DNA of 64,000 nt, from positions 799,000-862,999 of the forward strand of contig NZ_JAJSAX010000002.1 in the NCBI RefSeq assembly GCF_021261315.1. Direction: 5' to 3'. Below, in pieces: positions 26,278-35,504 of this stretch (positions are counted from its first letter, which is position 1; every line of letters starts with the position of its first letter). Source of the DNA: Epilithonimonas sp. JDS (lineage in GTDB: Bacteria; Bacteroidota; Bacteroidia; Flavobacteriales; Weeksellaceae). Below the pieces are notes generated by a model, which did no database searches, was not told the DNA's origin, and was given only the letters and a program-made list of their open reading frames with translations. A program made the position numbers and the translations under genes.

Positions 26278-27417
26278 ATGGATACTGCCACTATGGACAA
26301 CCTAAAAATGATAGCTGAAACGGCAAAAGATTTTGCTGAAAAAAATATTCGCCCCAACATTATGGATTGGGACGAGAGCCAAACTTTCCCTGTAGAACTC
26401 TTCCACCAATTGGGTGAATTAGGATTTATGGGAATCGTAATTCCTGAGGAATATGGTGGTTCTGGTCTTGGTTATCAGGAATATGTGACCATTTTGGACG
26501 AGATTTCTCAAATTGACCCATCGATTGGATTATCCGTTGCGGCGCACAATTCTCTTTGTACGAATCACATTTACGAATTCGGGAACGAAGAGCAAAGAAG
26601 AAAATGGTTGCCAAACTTGGCGTCCGGGAAAGTAATCGGCGCTTGGGGATTGACGGAGCATAACACAGGTTCTGACTCTGGCGGAATGTCCACAACAGCG
26701 GTCAAAGACGGCGACGAATGGGTTATCAACGGTGCAAAAAACTTCATCACGCACGCTATTTCCGGCGATATTGCGGTAGTGATGACAAGAACTGGAGAAA
26801 TTGGTGCAAAAAATAATTCCACAGCTTTTGTTTTGGAAAAAGGAATGGCAGGTTTCACTTCCGGTAGAAAAGAAAATAAATTAGGAATGCGTGCCTCGGA
26901 AACAGCAGAATTGATTTTCGACAACGTTCGCGTGCCGGATTCTCACCGATTGGGCGAAGTTGGAAGCGGTTTCAAACAAGCGATGAAGATCCTGGACGGA
27001 GGTCGTATTTCTATCGCAGCCTTGAGTTTGGGAATTGCAAGAGGTGCTTACAAAGCGGCTTTGAAATATGCTCAGGAAAGACACCAGTTCGGAAAATCGA
27101 TTTCAAGTTTTCAGGCGGTTAACTTTATGTTGGCCGATATGGCGACGGAAATTGACGCTTCAGAATTGCTAATCAGAAGAGCTTCTGACCTTAAAAATGC
27201 AAAAGCAAAAATGACACGTGAAGGTGCAATGGCAAAATTATATGCTTCTGAAGCTTGCGTTAGAATTTCCAATAATGCGGTTCAGATTTTTGGTGGCTAT
27301 GGTTACACGAAAGATTTTCCTGTGGAAAAATTCTACAGAGATTCTAAATTGTGTACGATTGGCGAAGGAACTTCTGAAATCCAGAGACTGGTCATTGGAA
27401 GAGACATTACATCTTAA
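26278..27417 (+). CDS. Acyl-CoA dehydrogenase
   Basis: The 379-residue FAD flavoenzyme introduces the alpha-beta double bond in acyl-CoA during fatty-acid or branched amino-acid breakdown. GAWGLTEHNTGSDSGG and WVINGAKNFITHA are the FAD and substrate motifs. The catalytic glutamate lies in the C-terminal C-T-I-G-E-G-T-S-E-I-Q-R-L-V-I-G-R, typical of short/branched-chain members. The length is standard. It is monocistronic, with a terminator at 27445-27483. Chain-length specificity cannot be read from the sequence. Confidence 0.94.
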   Translation: MDTATMDNLKMIAETAKDFAEKNIRPNIMDWDESQTFPVELFHQLGELGFMGIVIPEEYGGSGLGYQEYVTILDEISQIDPSIGLSVAAHNSLCTNHIYEFGNEEQRRKWLPNLASGKVIGAWGLTEHNTGSDSGGMSTTAVKDGDEWVINGAKNFITHAISGDIAVVMTRTGEIGAKNNSTAFVLEKGMAGFTSGRKENKLGMRASETAELIFDNVRVPDSHRLGEVGSGFKQAMKILDGGRISIAALSLGIARGAYKAALKYAQERHQFGKSISSFQAVNFMLADMATEIDASELLIRRASDLKNAKAKMTREGAMAKLYASEACVRISNNAVQIFGGYGYTKDFPVEKFYRDSKLCTIGEGTSEIQRLVIGRDITS

Positions 27418-27444
27418 GAATCAAAATTTTACATTTTAAATATC

Positions 27445-27483
27445 AAACCCTTTCAAAATTTTTTAACTTTGAAAGGGTTTTTA
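27445..27483 (+). terminator. Terminator after acyl-CoA dehydrogenase
   Basis: AAACCCTTTCAAA pairs exactly with TTTGAAAGGGTTT (13 bp), followed by Ts. Confidence 0.8.
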
Positions 27484-27494
27484 AATTTAATGCT

Positions 27495-27992
27495 ATGATT
27501 AAAGAATTGTTAATCTCCGAATTTCTGCAGGAAGCCGAAAACACACGCAAAGTCCTGGAAGCGATTCCGGATTCTGCGCTTGGCTGGAAATCTTCAGAAA
27601 AAACTTGGTCCACTGCCGAGCTGGCTTCGCACGTTGCAACCATCTACGCCTGGTATCCCGAAGTCCTTTTGTCCGATGCATTTGAGTTATCCGAATTCAA
27701 ATACGAAAGAGAAAATCACTCGGCTTCAGAAAATATTCTGAAAAAATTTGAAGAGAATTTTGCTCTGGCCAAAGAAGCTTTCGAAAAGCTCGACGAAAAT
27801 AAACTGAACACACCTTGGACAATGACGATGAAGGAAAAAGTCCTGATTCCACCGACACCAAAGTACAACATTATCAGAACAACGCTCTTCAATCATCTAT
27901 ATCATCATCGTGGCGAATTGATTGTTTATCTTCGTGCGACAGGCAACAAAGTTCCAGGTTTTTACGGTCCTACTGCGGATGATAAGTTTTAA
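27495..27992 (+). CDS. DinB-family four-helix protein
   Basis: The 165-residue protein belongs to the DinB/YfiT superfamily. ELASHVATIYAWYP and FNHLYHHRGELIVYLRATG give the three histidines that form the usual metal site. The ending V-P-G-F-Y-G-P-T-A-D is common in Bacteroidota members. The substrate is unknown. It starts 11 bp after the preceding terminator and is followed 12 bp later by a DUF1801 gene, so the two form an operon. Confidence 0.85.
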   Translation: MIKELLISEFLQEAENTRKVLEAIPDSALGWKSSEKTWSTAELASHVATIYAWYPEVLLSDAFELSEFKYERENHSASENILKKFEENFALAKEAFEKLDENKLNTPWTMTMKEKVLIPPTPKYNIIRTTLFNHLYHHRGELIVYLRATGNKVPGFYGPTADDKF

Positions 27993-28004
27993 ATATTTTA
28001 ATTA

Positions 28005-28397
28005 ATGAATCCCGACATCACTTCCTACAATCAGAAATTAGAGTCTGAAGACGAGAAAATAGCAATCCTTCTTTCCGAGGAAATTGGAAAACATCTTCCC
28101 GAAGCCGAAAACAAAATCTGGCATTCACATCCGGTTTGGTTTCTAGATGGAAATCCGATTGTTGGCTACAGCAAACAGAAGCGAGGAATTCGATTGATGT
28201 TCTGGAGCGGAAAATCTTTCAATGAAGAAAAACTGAATGTGGAAGGCGAAAAATTTCAGGATGCTTCTATTTTTTATAATGGTGTGAATGAAATCGACAA
28301 TGACGATTTGAAACGTTGGCTGGATAAATCAAAAGAAATTCAATGGGATTATAAGAATATTGTGAAAAGGAAAGGTGTTTTGGAAAGGTTGAAATAA
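28005..28397 (+). CDS. DUF1801-domain protein
   Basis: The 130-residue cytoplasmic protein matches the DUF1801 (YdhG-like) fold. IWHSHPVWFLDGNPIVGYSKQK contains the core strand pattern, then RLMFWSGKSF and the C-terminal ERLK. The family has no settled function. It is co-transcribed with the DinB-family gene just upstream and followed by a large inverted repeat at 28409-28498. Confidence 0.75.
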   Translation: MNPDITSYNQKLESEDEKIAILLSEEIGKHLPEAENKIWHSHPVWFLDGNPIVGYSKQKRGIRLMFWSGKSFNEEKLNVEGEKFQDASIFYNGVNEIDNDDLKRWLDKSKEIQWDYKNIVKRKGVLERLK

Positions 28398-28408
28398 TTT
28401 TAGTAAAT

Positions 28409-28498
28409 CCTTCGACTCCGCTCAGGATGACAACTTTTTATTAAATCTTATAATCATAAGCGATGTCAGGCTGAGCGGAGTCGAAGCCTTTTTTTTCA
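28409..28498. repeat. Inverted repeat with 16-bp perfect arms
   Basis: CTTCGACTCCGCTCAG at 28410-28425 pairs exactly with CTGAGCGGAGTCGAAG at 28471-28486, followed by eight or more Ts. It can terminate the upstream operon. The loop of about 45 bases and GC-rich arms in AT-rich DNA suggest a dispersed element rather than a simple terminator. Confidence 0.75.
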
Positions 28499-28585
28499 AC
28501 TTGATTCTGACTTTTTGAAAACTACAATTTACTATTCAAAAAACATTTTAATTTTATAAATGCTGTCTTTAAGGATGGCATTTTT

Positions 28586-28593
28586 TATATTTG
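28586..28593 (+). promoter_or_regulatory. -7 promoter element for the MazG-like gene
   Basis: TATATTTG is an exact TAnnTTTG, 19 bases before the ATG at 28613. Confidence 0.65.
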
Positions 28594-28612
28594 TTAAAAT
28601 TTTAGAAAATAT

Positions 28613-29077
28613 ATGGAAAAGATAGACAGCCTGAACCAAGTTGCCGAATTTCACAAAACCTTCAACGCCCCAATTCTAGACACACCTCAGATTCCTTCAA
28701 AAGAACGTGCTGAGCTGAGAGTGAGTCTTCTACAGGAAGAATTGGACGAGTTGAAAAAAGCGATTGAAGACAACGATTTGGTAGAAGTTGCCGATGCACT
28801 TTGCGACCTTCAGTATGTTTTGAGTGGTGCTGTTTTGGAGTTTGGATTGGGCGATAAATTCGTGGAATTGTTCAATGAAGTTCAGCGTTCCAATATGTCG
28901 AAAGCTTGTGATAACGAAATTCAGGCGCAGGAAACAGTAGAATTTTACAAAGCTAAAGGAACCGATGCTTACTACGAAAAATCTGGAGACAAATTCAATG
29001 TTCACCGCGTTGCAGACAACAAGGTTTTGAAGAACAAATATTATTCTGCAGCCGACTTGGCTTCACTTTTAAAATAA
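28613..29077 (+). CDS. MazG-like nucleotide pyrophosphohydrolase
   Basis: The 154-residue protein belongs to the all-alpha NTP pyrophosphatase superfamily. The metal-binding motifs are LLQEELDELKKA (EExxE type) and E-V-A-D-A-L-C-D (ExxD followed by D). Members hydrolyse NTPs or dNTPs to monophosphates and may clear damaged nucleotides. The C-terminal 40 residues (from about YEKSGDKFNVHR) are an extension seen in related single-domain proteins. It is followed by a thioredoxin-like lipoprotein gene 10 bp downstream. Confidence 0.82.
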   Translation: MEKIDSLNQVAEFHKTFNAPILDTPQIPSKERAELRVSLLQEELDELKKAIEDNDLVEVADALCDLQYVLSGAVLEFGLGDKFVELFNEVQRSNMSKACDNEIQAQETVEFYKAKGTDAYYEKSGDKFNVHRVADNKVLKNKYYSAADLASLLK

Positions 29078-29087
29078 AAAACCGACG

Positions 29088-29630
29088 ATGAAAAAATTTT
29101 CAATTTTATTAGGAATCATTGCTCTCATTGCACTTAATTCTTGCGCGCAACGAGTAATCGTAAACAGAGAAGTAGAATCCAAGAACGATGGCAAAATGCT
29201 TTTGGGAACGCAGAGGCTTGACCAATTCCGAAAAGAACCTTACAAAACCTGGTTTGATGAGGAATACAACCGATATCAAATTGACCAAACAAGCTTAACC
29301 GAATTAAGAAAAGAAAAACTCAATTCTTATAGTTTGGTTGTTTTTGTCGGAAGTTGGTGCGAAGACAGCCACAGAGAATTTCCGAGGTTGATAAAAATTC
29401 TGGAAACTTTGAAATACAATACCGACAAAATGCAAATCATCGCCGTGAACCGCAAAAAGGAATCTCCGGCTGGCGAAGAAGGCCTGTACAACATCACGAG
29501 AGTGCCGACAATCATCGTGAAAAAGTACGGAAAAGAAATCGGAAGAATCACAGAAATGCCCGAAACAGGATTTTTGGAGAAAGATTTGCTTAATATTTTG
29601 AAAAAAGATAATACGAGTTTATTTAAATAA
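29088..29630 (+). CDS. Thioredoxin-fold lipoprotein with atypical active site
   Basis: The 180-residue protein has a lipobox at L-N-S-C19, so it is membrane-anchored. The thioredoxin domain is visible in VVFVGSWCEDSHREFPRL and later TRVPTIIVKKYGKEIGRI, which includes the conserved cis-proline. The usual CxxC is W-C-E-D-S, so the second cysteine is missing. It is unlikely to be a classical disulfide oxidoreductase and may act through a single thiol. It is probably in one operon with the pyrophosphohydrolase upstream. Confidence 0.8.
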   Translation: MKKFSILLGIIALIALNSCAQRVIVNREVESKNDGKMLLGTQRLDQFRKEPYKTWFDEEYNRYQIDQTSLTELRKEKLNSYSLVVFVGSWCEDSHREFPRLIKILETLKYNTDKMQIIAVNRKKESPAGEEGLYNITRVPTIIVKKYGKEIGRITEMPETGFLEKDLLNILKKDNTSLFK

Positions 29631-29647
29631 AAGACAAAATATTTTTC

Positions 29648-29743
29648 AACCACATAGACACATAGTTGTAAGATTAAATAGGAAAACTCAAAAATTCTAT
29701 TTTTCCTTTTTGTATTTCCTTTTTTCTATGTGCCTATGTGGTT
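29648..29743. repeat. Inverted repeat (CACATAG arms)
   Basis: AACCACATAGACACATAG at 29648-29665 pairs with CTATGTGCCTATGTGGTT at 29726-29743 with a single mismatch. The 60-base centre is AT-rich and has no gene. It lies between the thioredoxin-like and DUF4230 genes. Confidence 0.7.
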
Positions 29744-29786
29744 TATTTTTTTAAGTAATTAAATATTGCTCATAAATTCAAAATCA

Positions 29787-30398
29787 ATGACAAAATACAC
29801 AGGCATCCTTTCTTTTATTTTCGGAATCATTCTTACGGTTTTTTTATTTCTATCGTGGAGAAGTTGCAACAAGAAAGAAGATGCGGCGCTCATCAATCAA
29901 GATTATTACCTCATCACCAATCAAATCCAGAAGATGAATAAAATGGTGGTTTTGGAACAGGATTTTTCGAGTTTCCAAACACACAAAAGTTCGGCGGCAA
30001 GCATTGCAGGATTTGATATTCTGCCCAGAGAAATGGTACTTTACACCACTGCGAAAGCACAGGTTTCCTACGATTTGAAACAAATGAAAATCGATGTGGA
30101 CACGGTGAATAAAAAATTGATTTTACAAGAAATTCCCCAGCCGGAAATCAAGATTTTCCCGGATGTGAAAATTCATTTTATGGATGATTACGCGATTAAC
30201 AGATTCACGCAGAAAGACATCAACGGTGTGATGGAATCTGCCAAGAAAAATATGGCAAAAAGCGTGAACCAGAACAATCTGAAGGAGCAAAGCAAAAAAC
30301 AATTGAAAGATAATCTGAACGATATATTCGTTTTGGCAAAGGCATTGCATTATTCCATCGAGGATAAGACCAATACTTTTCCCGTCACAGAATTATAA
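29787..30398 (+). CDS. DUF4230-like membrane-anchored protein
   Basis: The protein has 203 residues from the ATG at 29787; a seven-codon upstream extension is dropped because this methionine sits directly before the membrane segment. One helix (GILSFIFGIILTVFLFL) is followed by an extracytoplasmic domain. LVVLEQDFSSF-like and AKAQVSYDLKQMKIDVD patterns and LQEIPQPEIKIFPDVK fit DUF4230, a family of unknown function. A small hydrophilic gene follows 11 bp later. Confidence 0.72.
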   Translation: MTKYTGILSFIFGIILTVFLFLSWRSCNKKEDAALINQDYYLITNQIQKMNKMVVLEQDFSSFQTHKSSAASIAGFDILPREMVLYTTAKAQVSYDLKQMKIDVDTVNKKLILQEIPQPEIKIFPDVKIHFMDDYAINRFTQKDINGVMESAKKNMAKSVNQNNLKEQSKKQLKDNLNDIFVLAKALHYSIEDKTNTFPVTEL

Positions 30399-30409
30399 AA
30401 TCAATCGTT

Positions 30410-30589
30410 ATGGAACCAGATAAAAAACAAGAAAGCAACAACTCGTCCGAACAGAAAAAACAGACCGAGGATTTCCGAGATATTCCAGCATCATCTGACA
30501 ACCAAAACCCGCCTGACATTGATAAAGAAGATGTCGAAAAAGGTTCCAAGGTCAACAAGGACGGAAAAACAGACAACACAGAAAAATAG
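30410..30589 (+). CDS. Small hydrophilic protein, 59 residues
   Basis: This short open frame runs from ATG 30410 to TAG 30587-30589. It encodes a lysine-, aspartate-, glutamate- and asparagine-rich sequence without hydrophobic residues (MEPDKKQESN at the start, KTDNTEK at the end), so it is probably disordered. It follows DUF4230 by 11 bp and precedes a good terminator at 30611-30641, which supports it being the last gene of that operon. I recognise no family. Confidence 0.6.
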   Translation: MEPDKKQESNNSSEQKKQTEDFRDIPASSDNQNPPDIDKEDVEKGSKVNKDGKTDNTEK

Positions 30590-30610
30590 TTTTCTTTGCG
30601 AAAAATTCAA

Positions 30611-30641
30611 CAAGCCTTTCAAAATAAATTTGAAAGGCTTG
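30611..30641 (+). terminator. Terminator after the 59-residue gene
   Basis: CAAGCCTTTCAAA pairs with TTTGAAAGGCTTG (13 bp, 5-base loop), followed by TTTATTT. Confidence 0.8.
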
Positions 30642-30744
30642 TTTATTTGGTAAAATTAACATAGATTTAATATTAGAAATCAGATGACAGAAAATCTGGT
30701 TCAGAAGTGTTCTTTTTATTTCGTCTCATCAAAACATTACAGCT

Positions 30745-31242
30745 ATGTCTTATATTGTTGTAGGGCTTTTTCCCACTCAGCTAGAGGCTGACAAGGTCCT
30801 TTTAAAATTGGAAAACGCTGGTTACAATGACTACAATCTTTCTCATTCTCATCACGAGACTGTGCAAAATGTGGACATTGAGAAGAAAAATGGTTTTTGG
30901 AACTGGTTATTTGATGACAATCACATCGACAAAGCCCGTTTCGAATACGCAAGTATCGACCACAACACGATTACCGTCCATCTGCAGACCGAGCAGGACG
31001 CGCACATCGTAAAGGACATCCTGGACAACAATGGCGCCGTGAATGTAGAGGAGAAAGCTCAGGACCATATGACTGAAAATTTTCCGAATCACGAATATGT
31101 GATTTCCGAAAGCCGAAATGCGAAAATCATCGCGAAAGCACGAAACAATCTATTTTTTACCAACGACCGAAAACCACATCACCACCACGAGAAAAGAATT
31201 GCGGATGAGATTGACGGGTTGGGAATCACAAAATTCAAATAG
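30745..31242 (+). CDS. Stress-protein-like (YflT/GS17M-type) protein, paralogue 1
   Basis: The 165-residue protein starts MSYIVVGLFPTQLEAD, the beta-alpha opening of YflT/general-stress-protein-17M-like domains. The middle has W-N-W-L-F-D, then ARFEYASIDHNTITVH and an I-L-D-N-N-G-A segment. The C-terminus contains KIIAKARNNLFFTNDR and a HHHH run. A paralogue follows at 31641-32147 with the same motif order. A role in general stress response is inferred from family likeness. A (GTTA)n microsatellite starts 7 bp after the stop. Confidence 0.7.
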   Translation: MSYIVVGLFPTQLEADKVLLKLENAGYNDYNLSHSHHETVQNVDIEKKNGFWNWLFDDNHIDKARFEYASIDHNTITVHLQTEQDAHIVKDILDNNGAVNVEEKAQDHMTENFPNHEYVISESRNAKIIAKARNNLFFTNDRKPHHHHEKRIADEIDGLGITKFK

Positions 31243-31247
31243 TTAGC

Positions 31248-31298
<51 letters not shown>

Positions 31299-31302
31299 AA
31301 TT

Positions 31303-31371
31303 ATTTGGGCAGCTATTCCGTCCTCCACTCCCTCCCGATTTTACATCGGGATCCGTTCAGCCCGGGCTGCG
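31303..31371 (-). repeat. Family-A structured repeat, copy 2
   Basis: On the minus strand this reads GCAGCCCGGGCTGAACGG ... AGCTGCCCAAAT, with the inner hairpin TCCCGAT-GTAAA-ATCGGGA intact. It faces copy 3 in head-to-head arrangement about 100 bp away. Confidence 0.75.
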
Positions 31372-31473
31372 TAACCTCGGTGTTATAGCAACTTTTTTTT
31401 AAATAAATCAAACTATGGAAACCTTTCGGATGAACTGGAAGGTTTTTTTCTATGCCCAAACGTTCTATCTGGC

Positions 31474-31547
31474 GAAGCGCGCCCCGACTTGAGCGGATCC
31501 CGATTTAAATCGGGAGGGAACGGAAGGCGGATAAAGGCGCCCAAATC
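31474..31547 (+). repeat. Family-A structured repeat, copy 3 with swapped outer arms
   Basis: The inner stem is TCCCGAT-TTAA-ATCGGGA. The outer arms are GCGCC (left) and GGCGC (right) instead of GCAGC and GCTGC. Both sides changed together so pairing is kept. Confidence 0.75.
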
Positions 31548-31640
31548 TTAAATACTGTTAAAATTTTGTCCGACAGTGGATTGTGTCATCATTTTTGTTT
31601 GGGTAAGAGAAATAAGTTTAACCACCAAAAAAATATTATT

Positions 31641-32147
31641 ATGTCTTACACGATTATCGGGATTTTCCCAAACGAAGCAGAAAGCAGAGATGTCATCACC
31701 AAACTGGAAGAAGCAGGCTTGTACGAATATTCCCTGGCGAACGCAGAAATTGAAGCTCTGGACAAAGTTGAAACCGTAGATACGGACAGAAAAGCAAGTT
31801 TTTTTGACTGGCTGTTTGACAGAGATGTTGTAGAAACAGACCGCTACGAATATGCGAGTATCGACAGCAATAGAATCACCGTTTACGCTGAAACAGAGGA
31901 TGATGCAAACGCTGCTAAGAAAATCCTGGACGAAAACGGCGCGATAGATGTGGAAGAAAAAACGAGAGGATATCTTGCAGAAAAATATCCGGACAGACAC
32001 AACGAATATCCAATCCCGGAATCTACAAGAGCAAGAATCATTGCAAAAGCGAAAAACGATTTGTACTTCACAGATGACCGCGGAACAGCCTACAGACCGG
32101 AAAAAGGAATGTCAGACGAGATGGATTCCCAGGGCAGAAAAGACTAA
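31641..32147 (+). CDS. Stress-protein-like (YflT/GS17M-type) protein, paralogue 2
   Basis: The protein has 168 residues from the ATG at 31641; a 25-codon upstream extension is rejected by comparison with paralogue 1, which also starts MSY. It shares F-D-W-L-F-D, YEYASIDSNRITVY, I-L-D-E-N-G-A-I-D-V-E-E-K and ARIIAKAKNDLYFTDDR with paralogue 1. The C-terminus is acidic and lacks the HHHH run. The two genes are tandem duplicates now separated by about 400 bp of repeats. It ends at a strong terminator. Confidence 0.7.
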   Translation: MSYTIIGIFPNEAESRDVITKLEEAGLYEYSLANAEIEALDKVETVDTDRKASFFDWLFDRDVVETDRYEYASIDSNRITVYAETEDDANAAKKILDENGAIDVEEKTRGYLAEKYPDRHNEYPIPESTRARIIAKAKNDLYFTDDRGTAYRPEKGMSDEMDSQGRKD

Positions 32148-32177
32148 CTGAATGAATTTTAATTTTATATTTTACTG

Positions 32178-32213
32178 AATGAGAGCCGAATTAATTTCGG
32201 CTCTCATTTTTTT
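32178..32213. terminator. Bidirectional terminator between stress gene and leuB
   Basis: AATGAGAGCCGAA pairs with TTCGGCTCTCATT (13 bp), followed by nine or more Ts. Confidence 0.85.
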
Positions 32214-33335
32214 TTAGACAATCGTGGATTTCCCTAACTGGACATTCTCGTGGTTGTAGTACGACCTTTCCGAAAAACGAATGTAATCAGCGATGAAATC
32301 TCCTACTTCACTGGTCGAGTAATTGATATCTGGATTTAGGTCAATTGTCACATATCTGCTTTCGATGGCATTTTCCACGCTTTCTCTCAGTTTATTTGCG
32401 GCTTGTGTCAGTTCCAAATGGTCGAGCATCATTGCGGCACTCAGGATGGAAGCAATTGGATTGGCAATTCCTTTTCCTTTCGCTTGAGGATAAGACCCGT
32501 GAATAGGTTCGAAAAGTGCGTTGTGATTTCCAATTGACGCGGAAGGCAGCAAACCTATTGAACCACCAATGACGCTGGCTTCATCAGAAATAATATCTCC
32601 AAACATATTTTCTGTCAAAATCACATCGAATTGTTTTGGATTCAGAATCATCTGCATTGCAGCGTTATCAACAAACATAAAATCCACTTTCACATCTGGA
32701 TATTCCAAAGCAATTTCTTGCACGATTTTTCTCCAAAGTCTGGATGTGTCGAGAACGTTGGCTTTGTCAATCAAGGTCAGTTTTTTCTTTCTTTTCTGAG
32801 CATCCTGAAAAGCTAAGTGAGCAATTCCTGTAATTTCTTCTTTGGAATATTTGCATACATCGTAAGCGTAATCTCCATTTTCCTCAGTGAATTTTTCTCC
32901 AAAGTAAATTCCGCTAATCAACTCGCGATAGATTTGAATATCCGTTCCTTCAACGATTTCTCTTTTCAAAGGACTTTTTTTGATTAATGATGCGTAAGTT
33001 TTGATTGGTCTGATGTTGGCGAATAATCCCAATTCTTTTCTCAATTTCAACAAACCTTGTTCTGGACGCACTTTCGCATCCGGATTGTTATCAAAAGCCG
33101 GGTCCCCGATTGCACCGAACAAAACAGCATCAGAATTTTTGCATAATTCCAAAGTTTCGTCTGGTAAAGGATTTCCTGTTTGATAAATCGCTTCCGCTCC
33201 CATCACGCCATAATCGAATTGGAAATTATATTGGTAAGCTTCGCCAATTACCTTCAAGACTTTCACACTTTCGTTGGTCACTTCCGGACCGATGCCATCG
33301 CCTGGCAAAACTGCTATTTTATAATTCTTGCTCAT
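32214..33335 (-). CDS. leuB: 3-isopropylmalate dehydrogenase
   Basis: The protein has about 373 residues from the ATG at 33335; an eight-codon extension from 33359 is rejected because [19 protein letters not shown] is the family N-terminus. [39 protein letters not shown] and [11 protein letters not shown] mark the NAD, substrate and metal sites. It oxidatively decarboxylates 3-isopropylmalate in leucine synthesis. The start lies 17 bp inside the end of leuD, so translation is likely coupled. It is the last gene of leuA-leuC-leuD-leuB. Confidence 0.96.
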   Translation of the reverse strand: MSKNYKIAVLPGDGIGPEVTNESVKVLKVIGEAYQYNFQFDYGVMGAEAIYQTGNPLPDETLELCKNSDAVLFGAIGDPAFDNNPDAKVRPEQGLLKLRKELGLFANIRPIKTYASLIKKSPLKREIVEGTDIQIYRELISGIYFGEKFTEENGDYAYDVCKYSKEEITGIAHLAFQDAQKRKKKLTLIDKANVLDTSRLWRKIVQEIALEYPDVKVDFMFVDNAAMQMILNPKQFDVILTENMFGDIISDEASVIGGSIGLLPSASIGNHNALFEPIHGSYPQAKGKGIANPIASILSAAMMLDHLELTQAANKLRESVENAIESRYVTIDLNPDINYSTSEVGDFIADYIRFSERSYYNHENVQLGKSTIV

Positions 33336-33924
33336 ATACTTTCTGTGTTTTTTGTTCAAATTTCTGAATCGCTTCTTTTTTGCTCGTTAAAAAATCAATA
33401 TCGTCGTAGCCGTTTATCAGGCATATTTTTTTGTAAGAATCCAACTCGAAACTTTCTGTTTTATCATTAAAAGAAATTGTCTGTTTCTCTACATCAACCG
33501 TAATTTGAGTTGAAGGATTTTGCGTAATGGTTTCCATTAAATCTTTAAGATAATCCTCAGAAACTTTCACTGGAAGCAATCCATTATTAAGTGCATTGCC
33601 TTTAAAAATATCAGCAAAATAACTTGACACAACGACCTTAAAACCATAATCCGTTAACGACCAAGCCGCGTGCTCTCTGCTGCTTCCACATCCGAAGTTA
33701 TTTCCTGCAACCAGAATTTCGCCGGAATATTTAGGATTATTGAGAACGAAGTCAGGATTTGGTTCATTCGTGTGGACATTATACCGCCAATCTCTGAAAA
33801 GATTTTCCCCGAAACCTTCTTTGCTAATGCTTTTGAGGAAACGAGCGGGAATAATCTGGTCGGTATCTATATTTTCGCTCGGCAACGGAACGGCCTGAGA
33901 TTTTATCAAAACTAATTTTTGCAT
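33319..33924 (-). CDS. leuD: 3-isopropylmalate dehydratase, small subunit
   Basis: The 201-residue swivel-domain subunit carries [16 protein letters not shown] and [14 protein letters not shown], the hallmark LeuD/aconitase C-terminal motifs. With LeuC it isomerises 2-isopropylmalate to 3-isopropylmalate. It overlaps leuB by 17 bp and is separated from leuC by 191 bp containing a nested inverted repeat, unusual inside a tight operon. Confidence 0.95.
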   Translation of the reverse strand: MQKLVLIKSQAVPLPSENIDTDQIIPARFLKSISKEGFGENLFRDWRYNVHTNEPNPDFVLNNPKYSGEILVAGNNFGCGSSREHAAWSLTDYGFKVVVSSYFADIFKGNALNNGLLPVKVSEDYLKDLMETITQNPSTQITVDVEKQTISFNDKTESFELDSYKKICLINGYDDIDFLTSKKEAIQKFEQKTQKVYEQEL

Positions 33925-33965
33925 ACGTTCAATTCGATGTTCAAGATTTAATATTCAAAGTTTAA

Positions 33966-34097
33966 GGGTCTGTTTTAAAATTTATAAAGAATTTCTCTTT
34001 ACCCAAACCCTAAAGGGAGGAAAAATGCTTTCAAAATTTCATTAAAATTGCTCCCTTTAGGGCTGGGGAAACAATTTCAATGAAATTTAAACAGGCT
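33966..34097. repeat. Nested inverted repeat between leuC and leuD
   Basis: Outer arms GTCTGTTTTAAAATTT and AAATTTAAACAGGC (imperfect) enclose inner arms CCCTAAAGGGAG at 34008-34019 and CTCCCTTTAGGG at 34051-34062 (perfect 12 bp). There is no T-run, so it need not stop transcription; it could act as an RNA-stability element. Confidence 0.65.
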
Positions 34098-34115
34098 CTA
34101 AATTCAAGTGTTTAA

Positions 34116-35501
34116 TTAATTCAGATTTTCAAAAGCCGGAATTCTACCCTCCACCGCCACTTTTGCGGCAGTTAGCGGACTTGCCAAAAGTGTTCTTGCG
34201 CCTTGACCTTGTCGGCCTTCGAAGTTTCTGTTGGAAGTGGAAACACAATATTCACCTTCTGGGATTTTATCGTCATTCATTGCCAGACAAGCGGAGCATC
34301 CAGGCTGACGGATTTGGAAACCTGCATCATTAAAGACTTTATCCAAACCTTCATCATAAATCTGTTTCGCTACTTTTTGTGAACCTGGAACCAGCCAAGC
34401 CACAATGTTTTCAGCTTTTTGCTTTCCTTTGACATAAGTTGCAGCAGAACGGAAATCCTCAATCCTTGCATTGGTACAACTTCCGATGAACACATAATTT
34501 ACTTTGATGTCTGACGTTGATTGTCCCGCATCAAGTCCCATATATTTAAGAGCTTTTTCTTCGGATTCATTTTGAGCAGTCGGAATTTTAGAATCTATGG
34601 AAATTCCCATTCCTGGATTGGTTCCGTAAGTTATCATTGGTTGGATATCTTCTGCTGAGAATTCAAATTCCTTATCAAAAACCGCTTCAGAATCGGATTT
34701 TAAAGTTTTCCAATACTCGACTTTTTCTGTCCATTCTTCTCCTTTTGGTGCGAAGGTTTTGTCTTTTACATAGTCGAAAGTAGTTTCGTCTGGCGCAATC
34801 ATTCCGCCTCGTGCTCCCATTTCGATGCTCATATTGCAAACGGTCATTCTGCCTTCCATCGACATTTCTTCGAAGACATTTCCTGCATATTCGCAGAAAT
34901 ATCCAGTTCCGGAATCTGTGCCGACTTTTGAAATAATATAAAGAATCACGTCCTTCGGCTGAACATCTTTATTCAGTTTTCCATTCACGGAAACCCGCAT
35001 CGATTTTGGTTTGTTCATCAACAAACATTGACTTGCAAAAACCTGCGCCACCTGACTTGTCCCGATTCCAAAAGCAATTGCTCCAAAAGCGCCGTGTGTT
35101 GAAGTATGACTGTCGCCACAAACAATGCTCATTCCCGGTTGTGTAATTCCCAACTCCGGTGCGATGATGTGAACGATTCCCTGATATTGATGACCAAGTC
35201 CGTACAACTCGATGTTATTTTTTTCGCAATTCTCTGTCAGTTGCTGAACCTGCGTTCTCGATAATTCGTCCCTGATTGGCAATTCCTGTCCCAAAGTCGG
35301 AACGTTGTGGTCTGCAGTCGCCACAATCTGATTCGGCCGAAAAACTTCCAAACCTCTTGCTTCCAATTCCGCAAAAGCCTGTGGACTCGTCACTTCGTGA
35401 ATCAAATGTTTGTCGATATAAATCACCTGAGGTCCATCCGGAACGGTTTCTACAACGTGTGCATCCCAAACTTTGTCAAATAGTGTTTTGCTTTGGTTCA
35501 T
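34116..35501 (-). CDS. leuC: 3-isopropylmalate dehydratase, large subunit
   Basis: The 461-residue aconitase-family protein starts [13 protein letters not shown]. The iron-sulfur ligands are in [14 protein letters not shown] and [11 protein letters not shown], and [17 protein letters not shown] is the substrate-site signature. It forms the LeuCD enzyme with leuD downstream. It starts 3 bp after leuA stops, so the two are translationally close. Confidence 0.96.
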   Translation of the reverse strand: MNQSKTLFDKVWDAHVVETVPDGPQVIYIDKHLIHEVTSPQAFAELEARGLEVFRPNQIVATADHNVPTLGQELPIRDELSRTQVQQLTENCEKNNIELYGLGHQYQGIVHIIAPELGITQPGMSIVCGDSHTSTHGAFGAIAFGIGTSQVAQVFASQCLLMNKPKSMRVSVNGKLNKDVQPKDVILYIISKVGTDSGTGYFCEYAGNVFEEMSMEGRMTVCNMSIEMGARGGMIAPDETTFDYVKDKTFAPKGEEWTEKVEYWKTLKSDSEAVFDKEFEFSAEDIQPMITYGTNPGMGISIDSKIPTAQNESEEKALKYMGLDAGQSTSDIKVNYVFIGSCTNARIEDFRSAATYVKGKQKAENIVAWLVPGSQKVAKQIYDEGLDKVFNDAGFQIRQPGCSACLAMNDDKIPEGEYCVSTSNRNFEGRQGQGARTLLASPLTAAKVAVEGRIPAFENLN

Positions 35502-35504
35502 TTT

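Noticed and set aside
23679..27992. DNA polymerase IV suggested by the name DinB on two small genes
   Set aside because: These are DinB/YfiT four-helix proteins of about 165 residues; the true Y-family polymerase is at 49130-50278.
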